Assembly (NCBI GenBank): GCA_963788145.1
Contig: CAWBFQ010000007.1
Span: 744,001 to 808,000 of the forward strand
Direction of reading: 5' to 3'
Source of the DNA: UTCFX2 sp963788145
GTDB lineage: Bacteria > Chloroflexota > Anaerolineae > Anaerolineales > UBA4823
Length of the DNA stretch: 64,000 nt
Shown here: one piece after another, positions 26,804 through 36,010 of the stretch
How the letters are laid out: the number at the start of each line of letters is the position of its first letter
Position numbering within the stretch: position 1 is the first letter of the stretch
The notes under the pieces: generated by a model
What the model was told of the DNA's origin: nothing
What the model saw: only the letters and a program-made list of their open reading frames with translations
Database searches by the model: none
Program-made: the position numbers and the translations under genes

Positions 26804-27759
26804 TTTCGGAAGAAATTCGAGATGAAGAACCACAGGTTCGCTGGGCGTTCCGCCAACCTGCGCATGAAATATGGATACCATTCGGTCCCATACGGCACAT
26901 AGACGCGCACCGGGTAGCCTTGCTGGACGATCTGTTCTTGCAGGTCGCGACGGATGCCATGTAGCATCTGGAACTCGAGGGCTTGCTTTGGAAGGCCCTT
27001 TTTAAAAGCATATTCCCTGGCATATGCCAAGCGATTGGGATCATGGGAAGCAATCGCAGGAAGCGGTGGAATCTTGCCATCCTGGCTGACCGGTTGAGCA
27101 CCGCAGGCTAAGGCTCCGTTCACCAATAGTTCGGTTAAGCGGTCGTAATTGGCGTCTACATCCCTTTTATTGGGATAAGCAATCTCGGAGGGTTCTTGAT
27201 AAGCTCCCTTGCAAAGGCGAATCCGTCCGCCAATTCCAACAATCTGTTCGACATCGACGGCGCTGCGGTAAAGATAGGATTGGATTACCACACCGGTATT
27301 CTTGAAACCCAGTGCGCACATCTTACTAAAAAGCGATAGAGTCTGGTCCACCCAGGGCGAATCTTCCATATCAATCCGGACGAAATTAGCTCTCTGTTGC
27401 GCATGATCTAGAATTCGGTGAAGATTTGCCCTGCAAAGCGTTTCATCTACACCCATTCCAATCTGGCTGAGCTTGATTGAGACATTTGCGCGTACTCCGG
27501 ATGCGTCAATGGCGTCGAGCGCTTTGAGGATATCCTCCGCAGCCCGGCAGGCTTCTTCTTCATTGGTTGTATGCTCGCCCAGGTGATCCAATGTTGCGTT
27601 GATCCCCTTTGCGTTCAAGACCTGGATCACTCGGATTGCGTCACCCAGGTTTTCGCCCGCTACAAAACGGGAGGCTGCCCGCCAGGCAAAACTCCAGCGT
27701 GTGACCAGATGACGCGCCCAGGTAGCTTTCGAAAGATAGATAAAAATCGTCCGCAGCAT
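26800..27759 (-). CDS. Proline dehydrogenase
   Basis: 319-residue FAD-dependent TIM-barrel enzyme oxidising L-proline to 1-pyrroline-5-carboxylate, with electrons passed to the quinone pool. Visible barrel motifs are TLDHLGEHT, ANVSIKLSQIGMG, RIDMEDSPW, VVIQSYLYR, GRIRLCKGAYQEP and ASHDPNRL, ending with FQMLHGIRRDLQ. It is the short, stand-alone PutA-domain type found in Gram-positive bacteria and Chloroflexota; no P5C dehydrogenase gene is adjacent. It is divergent from rpoN across a 257-base intergenic region that holds sigma-54 promoters facing the other way. Confidence 0.9.
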   Translation of the reverse strand: MLRTIFIYLSKATWARHLVTRWSFAWRAASRFVAGENLGDAIRVIQVLNAKGINATLDHLGEHTTNEEEACRAAEDILKALDAIDASGVRANVSIKLSQIGMGVDETLCRANLHRILDHAQQRANFVRIDMEDSPWVDQTLSLFSKMCALGFKNTGVVIQSYLYRSAVDVEQIVGIGGRIRLCKGAYQEPSEIAYPNKRDVDANYDRLTELLVNGALACGAQPVSQDGKIPPLPAIASHDPNRLAYAREYAFKKGLPKQALEFQMLHGIRRDLQEQIVQQGYPVRVYVPYGTEWYPYFMRRLAERPANLWFFISNFFRK

Positions 27760-27877
27760 CGATTGACCTCAAGTCCTGCTGTTGTCCGCAACAAATTTCA
27801 GAATAGATTCTACTTTTATTGTAGCACCAAGAATCATAATACTCATCTCGCGTACATCACAGCAAATGATTGACAAA

Positions 27878-27893
27878 TGGCATATTTTTTGCA
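27878..27893 (+). promoter_or_regulatory. Sigma-54 promoter, distal, upstream of rpoN
   Basis: TGGCAT-ATTTT-TTGCA keeps GG and GC at the required ten-base spacing. It lies 124 bases before the rpoN start and 84 bases upstream of a second, perfect site. Confidence 0.6.
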
Positions 27894-27961
27894 GCTAGTA
27901 AGAGGCGGACAGGCATTACTCTCCTTGAGAAGAGCAGGTTGAAATTAATCTCTGCCCGGGT

Positions 27962-27977
27962 TGGCACAAAAATTGCA
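27962..27977 (+). promoter_or_regulatory. Sigma-54 promoter, proximal, upstream of rpoN
   Basis: TGGCAC-AAAAA-TTGCA matches the -24/-12 consensus at every conserved position. Transcription should start near 27988, about 29 bases before the rpoN ATG. This suggests rpoN drives its own operon. Confidence 0.8.
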
Positions 27978-28016
27978 ACACTGTAGTATCATATCCGGCA
28001 GATCAAGGGAGAGATT

Positions 28017-29442
28017 ATGCTTCTGCAAACTCAAAACCCAGCCATGCGCCCGTTAACCACGGCTCACCTGGCGCAAACGATGGCCTTGTTGGAGTTGACA
28101 AGCGATGAATTGCGCCAGAAAATTGAGGCGACTTTAGCATCGAATCCTGCGCTGGAATTAATGGATGAAGCGCGCTGTCCGCAGTGCCATCGACCTCTGC
28201 CGCACTCCGGCCCATGCCCTACCTGTAGCGCCCCCACAAAATCTTGCGGTGATGAACCGATTGTATTCGTTTCACCCCGGCAGGATTTTGAGCCATCTCG
28301 CCAACCCCTTTCAACCGAGAATATGCCTGCAGAAGAGTGGACTGCAGCAGTAGAAGATTTGCCCACCTACGTTCTCCGCCAGGTTGCCCCCGACCTTGAT
28401 TTAGAGGATCGCAGGCTGGCAGCCCATATCCTGACCAGCCTGAATGAAGATGGTTTGTTAAGCATCCCACTGATGGAAGTTGCCCGTTATCATCATGTCC
28501 CGCTGGAGCGGGTGCAAAAAGTTCAGCGCATCATTCAAAGGGCGGATCCTCTTGGGGTTGGTTCTTGCACTCCACAAGATGCGCTGAAAGTGCAGCTTGA
28601 GGTACTGGCTGAATCGCGTCCCATTCCGCCACTGGCAATGAAAGCAGTTGAAAGTGGAATGCAGCTCTTAAGCCGGCGAGCTTATACGGAACTGAGCCGA
28701 CTGTTGCACATCCCAACCAGCCAGGCAATAAAACTGGCAATGTTTATTAGCGAAAACCTGAACCCATATCCGGGGCGCGCTCATTGGGGTGATTTTCAGC
28801 AATGCGCTGAGCGCATCCAAACCTACCAGGAACCAGATATTCTCATCTCTCAGACGGGCAGGGAGCCAGAATCGGCGCTTATTGTTGAAGTCGTCTCGCC
28901 TTATGCGGGTTCTCTGCGGGTTAACCCGCTTTTTCGCCAGGTAATTGCAGAAGCGCCCCCAGAGAAGGCAGAGGAATGGCAGACGGATATGGACGAAGCG
29001 GTTTTGTTGGTAAAATGCCTGCAGCAACGTAACCAAACACTGGTCCGATTGATGCGTCGACTGGTCGCCATCCAACGGTCCTTTGTCCTGGAAGGAGATG
29101 CCTTCTTAAAACCGATGACACGGGCGATGATGGCTATTGAACTGGATGTCCACGAGTTCAACAATTTCGCGCGCGGTATCTGGAAAAGCGGTACAATTGC
29201 CAAATCGAAAAATCATCCCACTCTCCAAATGGTTCGATCGAAGCTTGAACATTCGTACGGTCCTGATCCAAATCATTGCCAAGGAGAAGGAGCCATTGAG
29301 CGACACTCAAATTGCAGAACAACTGGAACTGCAAGGGTTCAATATTGCCAGGCGAACCGTTGCGAAGTACCGCTCGATGGAGGGGATTCTTCCAGCTCGG
29401 CTTCGTCATCCGACCCTAGCCGTGACGTACAATGAAGTCTAA
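28017..29442 (+). CDS. rpoN: RNA polymerase sigma-54 factor (frameshifted)
   Basis: Sigma-54 of 474 residues after correction. Region I is the Gln/Leu-rich LQTQNPAMRPLTTAHLAQTM. A CPQCHRPLPHSGPCPTC zinc-ribbon-like insert at residues ~52-70 is absent from textbook RpoN. The core-binding and DNA-binding domains follow, ending with the RpoN box ARRTVAKYR. The frame changes near 29158: dropping one T from CACGAGTTCAACA gives HESTISRAVSGKAVQLPN, which is expected. Without correction the last ~95 residues, including HTH and RpoN box, are lost. GGGAGAG five bases upstream supports ATG 28017. It is followed by an NtrB-like kinase and an NtrC-like activator. Confidence 0.85.
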
Positions 29443-31507
29443 GACTAGTTTTGGTGAAACTAGTCTTGGCGCAGATCGTACGCGTCCATCAGAATCCCGA
29501 ACAGTGGAGAAATCCAGCCTTGCCCGCAAACTCTCATCCATTAGCGGGGGCGCACGCACCAGCGAAATCGAGGAGCTACTCAACTCGCTCCCTCAAGCGG
29601 CGCTATTGATCGATTCAAACACCTGGATCATTATCCACGCCAATCCCAGGACTTCAGAATACACCCAATACACTCATTTCGAATTGGAAGGGATTGATGC
29701 GCGCAAATTATTCGGCGATTGGGGCGAGGATGAGAGGATTACGGGTTCCAATCACAACTCATCTGAGCAGGCGCAGTTTAAACGGCTGATCCGGCGTGAC
29801 CAGAGCCAAATGACCTTTCGGGTGCTGATGTCACCCGTCAAGAACAACGATCGGCATACCCTGCTTATTCTGGAACCAGCAGAATCGCTGCCCGACCCCA
29901 ATGAGCGCGAGGCTTGTTCCGGCAGCATTTCATCCCCGTTCTGGCTCAGCCTGAACGAGTTCATCGAAGCCGAAAAAGAGGCTGATTTGCAGACTGCGCT
30001 AAACAGAGCGCTAGCTGCGGCGGCAGCTTTATCTGGCGGGGATACCCTGGTGATCTACCGGCTGATGGATGGCATCCCGGAAATTCAGCGCTTGGCAGGA
30101 TACGGTGATATCCATCTGCTGCCAGGTTCGTTGAATATGCAAGATCTGATTTCGCTCAACAAAGCCAGGGTGTGGCAAACCGGGAAACGGCCCTTCTGCA
30201 ATTTGTACCGGAGCGCCCGGGCAAGCGGGGTTCGCTATGTTGCCTCTGCGCCGATCGGTCAAAACACAGCCATCATCGGGCTGGCGCTGATCGCCGGAAA
30301 GAGCAGTGGATTGCCTGCCTTTGCCTTGGAAAGTGTGCGTATGCTCGCGAGAGTAGTCGAATCTATTTTTGAGAACCATATGAACCGGGCAAACCTGCTC
30401 CAAAACCTGGGGGAGCAAACCTATCGATCGAAACGGCTGGCGGCCATCTCTGAGAAAGTTCAAGAGGGGGTTATCCAGCTTTCGCCGGAGTTGGAAGTGC
30501 GCGGGATGAACCCTCGGGCAGAACAAATCTTCGGATATTCCCTCCGAGAAGTGATGGGGAAAACGGTGGATAAGATCATCATCGGAGACGAATTGCTGTC
30601 TGCTGCCTTCTTACAGGCGCAAACAGGCCAGGATGTCTACAACCTGGGGGATATCCGCATTTTTCGCCGGAACGGCGAATCGTTCCAGGCATTGGTGCGT
30701 GTTTTTTCGGTCATCATCGATCGTAAAATGGATGAAATTCTGGTATTCATCCAGGACTTGAGTGAATTGGAAAGAATACGCTCTCAAAATCAAGTACTGG
30801 AAAATAGGGCTTTGCTCGGTGAGCTTATGGCCGTCTTTGCCCACGAGGTGCGCAACCCGATCAATAATATCAGCACTGGATTGCAGCTTATGTCGATGAA
30901 TTTAGCGCCAGAGGATTCACAACAGGCTCCAATAACGAGAATGCTCCAGGATTGCGATCGGCTGGCGAATTTGATCAAATCGGTGCTGGCGTTCTCAAAG
31001 CCCCAGGAATATGAAATGGCGCCATTGGATATAGGTTTGCTGCTGCAGCGCCTGTTAGACCGGTTGCGGCCGAGGATCAGCCAGCCGAACATCTTGTGTG
31101 ACTTGCAAGTTGATCCGGGGATTCCCCCCATCAGCGGCAATCTGCGGTCTTTAGAACAGGTTTTTAATAACCTGATCAACAACGCTATCCAGGCTATGGG
31201 CGAAAAAGGGGGTGTATTAAGCTTAAAAGTACAATCCTATTTAGGCGAAGAGGAAATTCAATACGTGGATGTGTACGTGACGGATACCGGACCTGGTATC
31301 CCCAAAGAGATGCAGGATCAGATTTATCAGCCATTCTTCACAACCAAGCCAAGCGGTACGGGCCTGGGTTTACCCATTGCGAAAAGAATCCTGGCGGCTC
31401 ACAAAGGAAATATCCAGGTCTCCAGCTTTCCGGGGGGGACTATCTTTCAAATCCGACTACCAGCGATCAGCGAACAGGATACTACCGGTGAAATGTATCA
31501 CGTGTGA
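29432..31507 (+). CDS. NtrB/AtoS-like sensor histidine kinase with GAF and PAS domains
   Basis: 691-residue soluble kinase. An N-terminal PAS-like part (residues ~45-120) is followed by a GAF-like region (~170-315) and a PAS domain (~340-450, GYSLREVMGKTVDKII). HisKA has FAHEVRNPINNISTGLQL (phospho-His ~471), and HATPase_c has NNLINNAIQAMGEKG, DTGPGIP and GTGLGLPIAKR. No transmembrane segment is seen. It overlaps the end of rpoN by 11 bases. The first residues (KSKTSFGETSLG) are encoded by a perfect 27-base inverted repeat. It should phosphorylate the NtrC-like regulator 45 bases downstream. Confidence 0.9.
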   Translation: MKSKTSFGETSLGADRTRPSESRTVEKSSLARKLSSISGGARTSEIEELLNSLPQAALLIDSNTWIIIHANPRTSEYTQYTHFELEGIDARKLFGDWGEDERITGSNHNSSEQAQFKRLIRRDQSQMTFRVLMSPVKNNDRHTLLILEPAESLPDPNEREACSGSISSPFWLSLNEFIEAEKEADLQTALNRALAAAAALSGGDTLVIYRLMDGIPEIQRLAGYGDIHLLPGSLNMQDLISLNKARVWQTGKRPFCNLYRSARASGVRYVASAPIGQNTAIIGLALIAGKSSGLPAFALESVRMLARVVESIFENHMNRANLLQNLGEQTYRSKRLAAISEKVQEGVIQLSPELEVRGMNPRAEQIFGYSLREVMGKTVDKIIIGDELLSAAFLQAQTGQDVYNLGDIRIFRRNGESFQALVRVFSVIIDRKMDEILVFIQDLSELERIRSQNQVLENRALLGELMAVFAHEVRNPINNISTGLQLMSMNLAPEDSQQAPITRMLQDCDRLANLIKSVLAFSKPQEYEMAPLDIGLLLQRLLDRLRPRISQPNILCDLQVDPGIPPISGNLRSLEQVFNNLINNAIQAMGEKGGVLSLKVQSYLGEEEIQYVDVYVTDTGPGIPKEMQDQIYQPFFTTKPSGTGLGLPIAKRILAAHKGNIQVSSFPGGTIFQIRLPAISEQDTTGEMYHV
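29441..29467. repeat. Perfect inverted repeat at the rpoN/kinase junction
   Basis: AAGACTAGTTT and AAACTAGTCTT form an 11-bp perfect stem with loop TGGTG. It spans the last codon of rpoN and codons 4-12 of the kinase gene. It contains GAAACTAGTC, related to the GCGAAACTAGTTTCGC family. Confidence 0.65.
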
Positions 31508-31552
31508 CAAAGATGTCATCTGGAATACGTCTCGCCTAGCCTTGAGGTCGAT

Positions 31553-32716
31553 ATGAGTGGAACAATCCTGATTGTAGATGACGAAGAAAACGCGTGAGTG
31601 AATATCTCCGATTTCTTATCCCAACGTGGATTTGAGACAATTGGGGTTGCTACACTTGGGGAAGCGCGCGAAATAATGCACCAGGGTAGAGCCGATATCA
31701 TTCTTTTGGATGTACAACTTCCAGACGGATACGGACCAAACCTGCTCGCGGAAACAGCCAATATCGCCTGGCGCCCGCCGATCATCTTGATCACCGCTTA
31801 CGGAGATATCGATACTGCAGTGGACGCGATGAAGAACGGGGCGTTCGATTTTCTACAAAAGCCCATCTCGCTGGTGCAATTGGAGAAATCTATTCTGCGA
31901 GCGCTCGAGATCGTTGCCATGCGGCGCGAGCTGGCTCATCTGCGCCAAACCCAGCAGGATGGGGTAGATTTCATCATTGGATCTTCATCGCAAATGAAAG
32001 AACTGGTCCGCGCCGCCAGGAGAGCTGGCGAAGCAGCGGTATCTGTCTTGATCACTGGAGAAACGGGTACCGGCAAAGAAGTGCTGGCCCGGGCGATTCA
32101 GCGATGGGGACCGCGCGCAAGCAAACCATTCGTTGCCATCAATTGCGCAGCCATCCAGAGCACGGTGCTGGAATCGGAGTTATTCGGTTATGAAGCTGGC
32201 GCCTTCACAAGCGCAGAAAAACGCAAGCTCGGTCTGATGGAGGTGGCGGATGGGGGGATTCTCTTCCTTGATGAGATTGCGTCGATGCCGATGGACATGC
32301 AAGCCAAACTCTTAAGAGCGATCGAGGAACAGGCTTTCAGACGAGTAGGCGGCACCAACCTGATCCGGGTGGATGTGCAGATATTGGCTGCATCCAATCG
32401 TTCTCTGCGGAAAATGATTGAAGAAACCAACTTCCGCGAGGATCTTTATTATCGATTGAAAGTACTCGATTTACATATCCCACCATTGCGCGACCGCAAG
32501 CAAGATATCCCCGACCTGGTGGGGTTGTTTATCCGCAGCAACAACCAGCGGATGGGGATGAATGTGAGCGATATTACGCCTCGCGCGATGGAAGCGCTTA
32601 TGAGGCATGATTGGCCAGGCAATATTCGCGAGCTGCGAAATGTAATCGAACGAGCAATGATCTTTTGCGACGAAGCCAGCATCGATGTGCCCCATCTGCC
32701 AGCGGAAATTTGCTGA
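31553..32716 (+). CDS. NtrC-family sigma-54 activator, no HTH, in-frame TGA at codon 15
   Basis: Receiver plus AAA+ protein of 387 codons. The receiver begins at ATG 31553 (TILIVDDEENA) and has phospho-Asp ~53 in ILLDVQLPDG. AAA+ motifs: GETGTGKE Walker A, LFLDEIASM Walker B, and GAFTSA at ~216-221, where the sigma-54-contact loop is normally GAFTGA. It ends after the arginine-finger helices (PGNIRELRNVIERAM) and lacks the C-terminal Fis-type HTH. TGA 31595-31597 interrupts the receiver where Arg (CGA) is usual. The GTG right after it could start a protein without the acidic pocket. Either a nonsense change or a base-call error is possible. Confidence 0.8.
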
Positions 32717-32756
32717 ACTGCTCGCACTCAAGCCTGAGCAGTACCACCAGGGCGCT

Positions 32757-34313
32757 CTATTGGGAAGAGGAGGGGATATCCCAGATTACAAAAAGGTCGG
32801 CGACACAGACTTTGAGATCGAGTCCGGCGATATAGCAGGCTTTAAAAGGTACAATGGTACCATTTAAAGCATCCATCTCGGGCAACAGCAATCTGGATTG
32901 GCCTCTGGAATCCGTTGGAGGCATTTGGAAAACCTGCGACTTCCCATCTGGGGCGATGACGGTCAATTCAACCACCTTATTGGCGACAGGCAGTTCGTTT
33001 TCTTGGACCCAGATATCAATTTCCTGGCCTTGTTTTTGTTCCATCACCAGGTACCGCTGCCAGACGCGGAGAGAAATTTCACGCATGCCGCTGGTTGGCT
33101 CGCCCGTTTCTGGAACGGCGGTATAACTTGGATAAAGGCCGAAACCGGTTATAGTATCCGTTGGCGCCAGGGGGGGGGTGGAAGCAGGAGTTTGTTTCGC
33201 TGAGGGCTGATAATAGAGCACGCGATACGCATAACCCAGTGGTTCAGGACGGATGTAGGCCAATCCTGGAGAAGCGATGTCATACAACAGACACAGATTG
33301 GAAAAGCACTGGTGGTAGATATTGTTCTTTAACAATGAATAATGGGTGATCGGCGTGCCAAAAATCTGAATGCCACCATGGTTCTCGATATATTCCCAAA
33401 AATGGAGCGGAATTTCATATCCCTTATCGTCATTTACGGCATAAAAATAGCGGTCAGGTGCGCTGCTGCGTGGGAGCGGCTCTTCGACCATAAGGCTGAG
33501 CTTCTCACTGAGTGGAAGCAAGCCGACTTGCTGGGGATTCGAGCGCGCATCTGCAACCAGGACCATATTCTCGAGAATTTGCTCCCATTTTCCATCATCT
33601 GCCAGGTAAGCGTCTGCAAGGGCAAAACCAGTGAAATCGGCGCCGTGTTTGGATACAAAATCCTCAAATGCCGGGTCAATATAACTCTGAATATCGATCG
33701 TCGATGAGCCGGTAAGGTCCTGCGAAAGACATTTGTCATCACAGATCCACTCACCGTATGCGAGCAAGTAAACATTTGGGGAACCTTCGAGGCGATAAAA
33801 ACCAAGGTTCTCAAAATATTGCTCGTAGCGCTTTCGGATCAAGTTATAGCGTGGCTCTGTGAGCGGTTTTCCGACCGTCTCAGCGCCTAGCTGTTCGAAA
33901 AGGCGGTGGAATTCCGGCAGCAGGGTGTGACCCTCGATGTATGAAATTTCTGGGTTCTGTGGAGCGGGAACCGGAGGTTCCCGGACATCCATCTCCAGGC
34001 CCAAGGGCGCCAGGCGGAATTTGCTCGAAGCCGGCGCAGTAGAATCGAAGACTAACTTGCCGGCTTGTAAAAATTGGGAAGTCGCAAAGCCTTCAGCGCG
34101 AGCAGGAGAGATTGCCGGGCCGAGCCGATCTTCTCCCCCCAGATATTGGTAGTATTCGCGAAATACCGGATCAACCTGGAATGTGCCGGGAACCTGAATC
34201 TTCTGTAAGGATGCTGGTTCTTTTTGACAGGCTGAGAAGAGAATGGCAAGAGAGAGCAAAGTTACGGCAAGCGTGTTTTTTTTGTAGGTCTTTGTCAAGC
34301 TTACCCGCAGCAT
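32757..34313 (-). CDS. Exported lipoprotein with LGFP-like repeats
   Basis: 518-residue predicted lipoprotein: hydrophobic signal with lipobox LFSAC (Cys ~29). About four repeated motifs of aromatic-x-x-(Y/F)-(L/H)-G-(G/A)-x-x-x-(L/F/V)-G are visible: FREYYQYLGGEDRLGPAIS, FHRLFEQLGAETVGKPLTE, FEDFVSKHGADFTGFALAD and FWEYIENHGGIQIFGTPIT. They recall the LGFP cell-wall repeats of Gram-positive bacteria. The C-terminal ~120 residues look like a beta-sandwich. Function unknown; a surface-binding role is a guess. It is convergent with the NtrC-like gene, 40 bases apart. Confidence 0.7.
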   Translation of the reverse strand: MLRVSLTKTYKKNTLAVTLLSLAILFSACQKEPASLQKIQVPGTFQVDPVFREYYQYLGGEDRLGPAISPARAEGFATSQFLQAGKLVFDSTAPASSKFRLAPLGLEMDVREPPVPAPQNPEISYIEGHTLLPEFHRLFEQLGAETVGKPLTEPRYNLIRKRYEQYFENLGFYRLEGSPNVYLLAYGEWICDDKCLSQDLTGSSTIDIQSYIDPAFEDFVSKHGADFTGFALADAYLADDGKWEQILENMVLVADARSNPQQVGLLPLSEKLSLMVEEPLPRSSAPDRYFYAVNDDKGYEIPLHFWEYIENHGGIQIFGTPITHYSLLKNNIYHQCFSNLCLLYDIASPGLAYIRPEPLGYAYRVLYYQPSAKQTPASTPPLAPTDTITGFGLYPSYTAVPETGEPTSGMREISLRVWQRYLVMEQKQGQEIDIWVQENELPVANKVVELTVIAPDGKSQVFQMPPTDSRGQSRLLLPEMDALNGTIVPFKACYIAGLDLKVCVADLFVIWDIPSSSQ

Positions 34314-34582
34314 AAGTAGATTTGCCTTTAAATCGGAACTGGTTGCTTAATCATCTGTGAATGATCTATCCCCTGTGATGCGTACACTGGGATGTGAATG
34401 CGAATTTTTTAGTTTCGACAAACAAACGGCATCGCTACATTATTATAAACCGATTAACGTTATTAATCAACATTCTTAATATATAGTAATGGATTACAAA
34501 GCATTCTTAATTGCAATACCCTTGCTATTTCAGGATAGGCATTACCGACGTTCTGTGATATCCTACCGCTTCTAAGTTCTTT

Positions 34583-34694
34583 TATAATGAAAAAAACACA
34601 TTGAGGCGCCTTACCCCCGGATGGGAAGGCAGCAATGCGGAGCCGGTGAGAGCCCGGCGCTGTCGCGCCACTGTAATCCGATGACAGGAGGATG
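34583..34694 (+). promoter_or_regulatory. Cobalamin riboswitch controlling cobO, with -10 element
   Basis: TATAAT at 34583-34588 is followed by a compact B12 aptamer: GGGAAGGC (34623-34630), the stem-loop GCCGGTGAGAGCCCGGC (34642-34658), the invariant CCACTGTAATCC (34668-34679), and GACAGGAGGATGGG, which resembles the B12 box. The AGGAGG at 34686-34691 is also the Shine-Dalgarno sequence of cobO, so ligand binding should block translation. The rest of the 34314-34582 gap shows no clear gene; an AT-rich stretch with a GATTAACGTTATTAATC repeat lies near 34452. Confidence 0.85.
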
Positions 34695-34696
34695 GG

Positions 34697-35233
34697 ATGG
34701 GCGCTAAAAAGAACGTACAAGGACTGGTGATTGTCAACACCGGCGATGGTAAAGGTAAAACCACCGCAGCGCTTGGGATGTTGCTGCGTGCCTGGGGGCG
34801 CGGTTTCCGAATCTGCATGATTCAATTCATCAAGTCGGAAACGGGAGGCTGGGGTGAAGTAAAAGCTGCCAACCGGATGGAGATCGAATGGCATAAGATG
34901 GGGGATGGATTCACCTGGCTCTCTAAAGACATGGATGAGACCATCGCACTTGCCAGGAATGGATGGAAGCTGGCGCAGGACAAAATTATCAGTGGAGATT
35001 ACGACCTCATCATCCTGGATGAGTTCACTTACCCATTGGATTTCGGTTGGTTGGATACTGTGCAAGTCGTGGATTGGCTAAAGGAACACAAACCACCACG
35101 TCTGCACCTGGTAATCACAGGGCGCAACGCTCCAGAGGCGCTGATCGAATATGCCGATCTGGCCACTGAGATGAAAGCGATCAAACACCCCTTTGATCAA
35201 GGGATAAAGGCCCAACCTGGGATCGAATTCTAG
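34697..35233 (+). CDS. cobO: Cob(I)yrinic acid a,c-diamide adenosyltransferase
   Basis: 178-residue P-loop enzyme of the CobO/BtuR/CobA type, which adenosylates the cobalt of corrinoids using ATP. Walker A-like VNTGDGKGKTTAALGM lies near the N-terminus. FIKSETGGWGEV, YDLIILDEFTYPLDFGW (Walker B) and LVITGRNAPEAL are family motifs. A cobalamin riboswitch lies directly upstream. AGGAGG five bases before ATG 34697 fixes the start. The neighbouring histidine phosphatase may be a CobC-type partner. Confidence 0.93.
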   Translation: MGAKKNVQGLVIVNTGDGKGKTTAALGMLLRAWGRGFRICMIQFIKSETGGWGEVKAANRMEIEWHKMGDGFTWLSKDMDETIALARNGWKLAQDKIISGDYDLIILDEFTYPLDFGWLDTVQVVDWLKEHKPPRLHLVITGRNAPEALIEYADLATEMKAIKHPFDQGIKAQPGIEF

Positions 35234-35283
35234 TACTGCTCAGCTTTATGCCAGAGCAAAAGCCAATTTTTGGTGAAAACCTG

Positions 35284-35931
35284 ATGACAACTCGTTTAAT
35301 TCTCATTCGCCATGGACAGACCGCCTGGAATTCCGAAGGTCGATTTATGGGTCAGCGAGATATTCCATTAGACGAAACCGGGCAGCGCCAGGTGACCGCC
35401 GTCGCCAAACGACTGTCCAGGGAAAGGCCGGCTCCGCTTGCGATTTACGCCAGCGATCTGAAACGCGCCTGGAACACCGCTCAAGCCATCCAGCAGGCAA
35501 TTGCCCAGACCGCCCACCCTGAGCCAGCGCCTGTACTGATCGCGGATCCGCGCTTGCGCGAAATGGATTTTGGTAATTGGGAGGGATTCACTTTCGCCGA
35601 GATCCAGGCGACCCAGCCAGAAGCGTATCATGCCTGGGAGGTGGATATGTTCAATATCGCTCCACCAGAGGGCGAGACCATCCAGCAAATGACGAAACGA
35701 GCCAGGGAAAGCTGTGCAGAAATTGCCTTAGCCCATCCAGACGGGACCGCGTTTGTGGTAGCGCACGGTGGTTCGCTTCAGGCTTTGATCCTGGATTGGA
35801 TGGGAATCCCGGTAGAACGAATCTGGCAGGTCCGCATGAGCAATACCGGCATCTCCGAAGTAAGCCTGCACCCTGAGGGGGTGACCTTAAACCGGTTCAA
35901 TGATACCTATCACCTGGAGAATTTGGAATAG
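35284..35931 (+). CDS. Histidine phosphatase family protein (possible alpha-ribazole phosphatase)
   Basis: 215-residue branch-1 histidine phosphatase. The catalytic motif is LIRHGQTAWN (His ~8 of this start). Second-site residues appear in LREMDFGNWEGF and FVVAHGGSLQALI (second catalytic His). Members include phosphoglycerate mutases and CobC, the alpha-ribazole-5'-phosphate phosphatase. Position behind riboswitch-controlled cobO favours CobC, but sequence alone cannot decide. ATG 35284 fits the family N-terminus; ATG 35248 would add 12 residues. Confidence 0.85.
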   Translation: MTTRLILIRHGQTAWNSEGRFMGQRDIPLDETGQRQVTAVAKRLSRERPAPLAIYASDLKRAWNTAQAIQQAIAQTAHPEPAPVLIADPRLREMDFGNWEGFTFAEIQATQPEAYHAWEVDMFNIAPPEGETIQQMTKRARESCAEIALAHPDGTAFVVAHGGSLQALILDWMGIPVERIWQVRMSNTGISEVSLHPEGVTLNRFNDTYHLENLE

Positions 35932-36010
35932 CGCTGATTGGGCAATATCCTTTGGTTTTTTTTGCCCTGGTTCTGGGTGGGGCTCAGAGTGGAAAAGCTA
36001 ATTTGTTCAT

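Noticed and set aside
23675..31597. Genetic code change with TGA read as an amino acid
   Set aside because: TGA is used as a normal stop by many intact genes here (for example in the ATGA overlaps), and the two in-frame TGA codons replace different residues (Cys and Arg).
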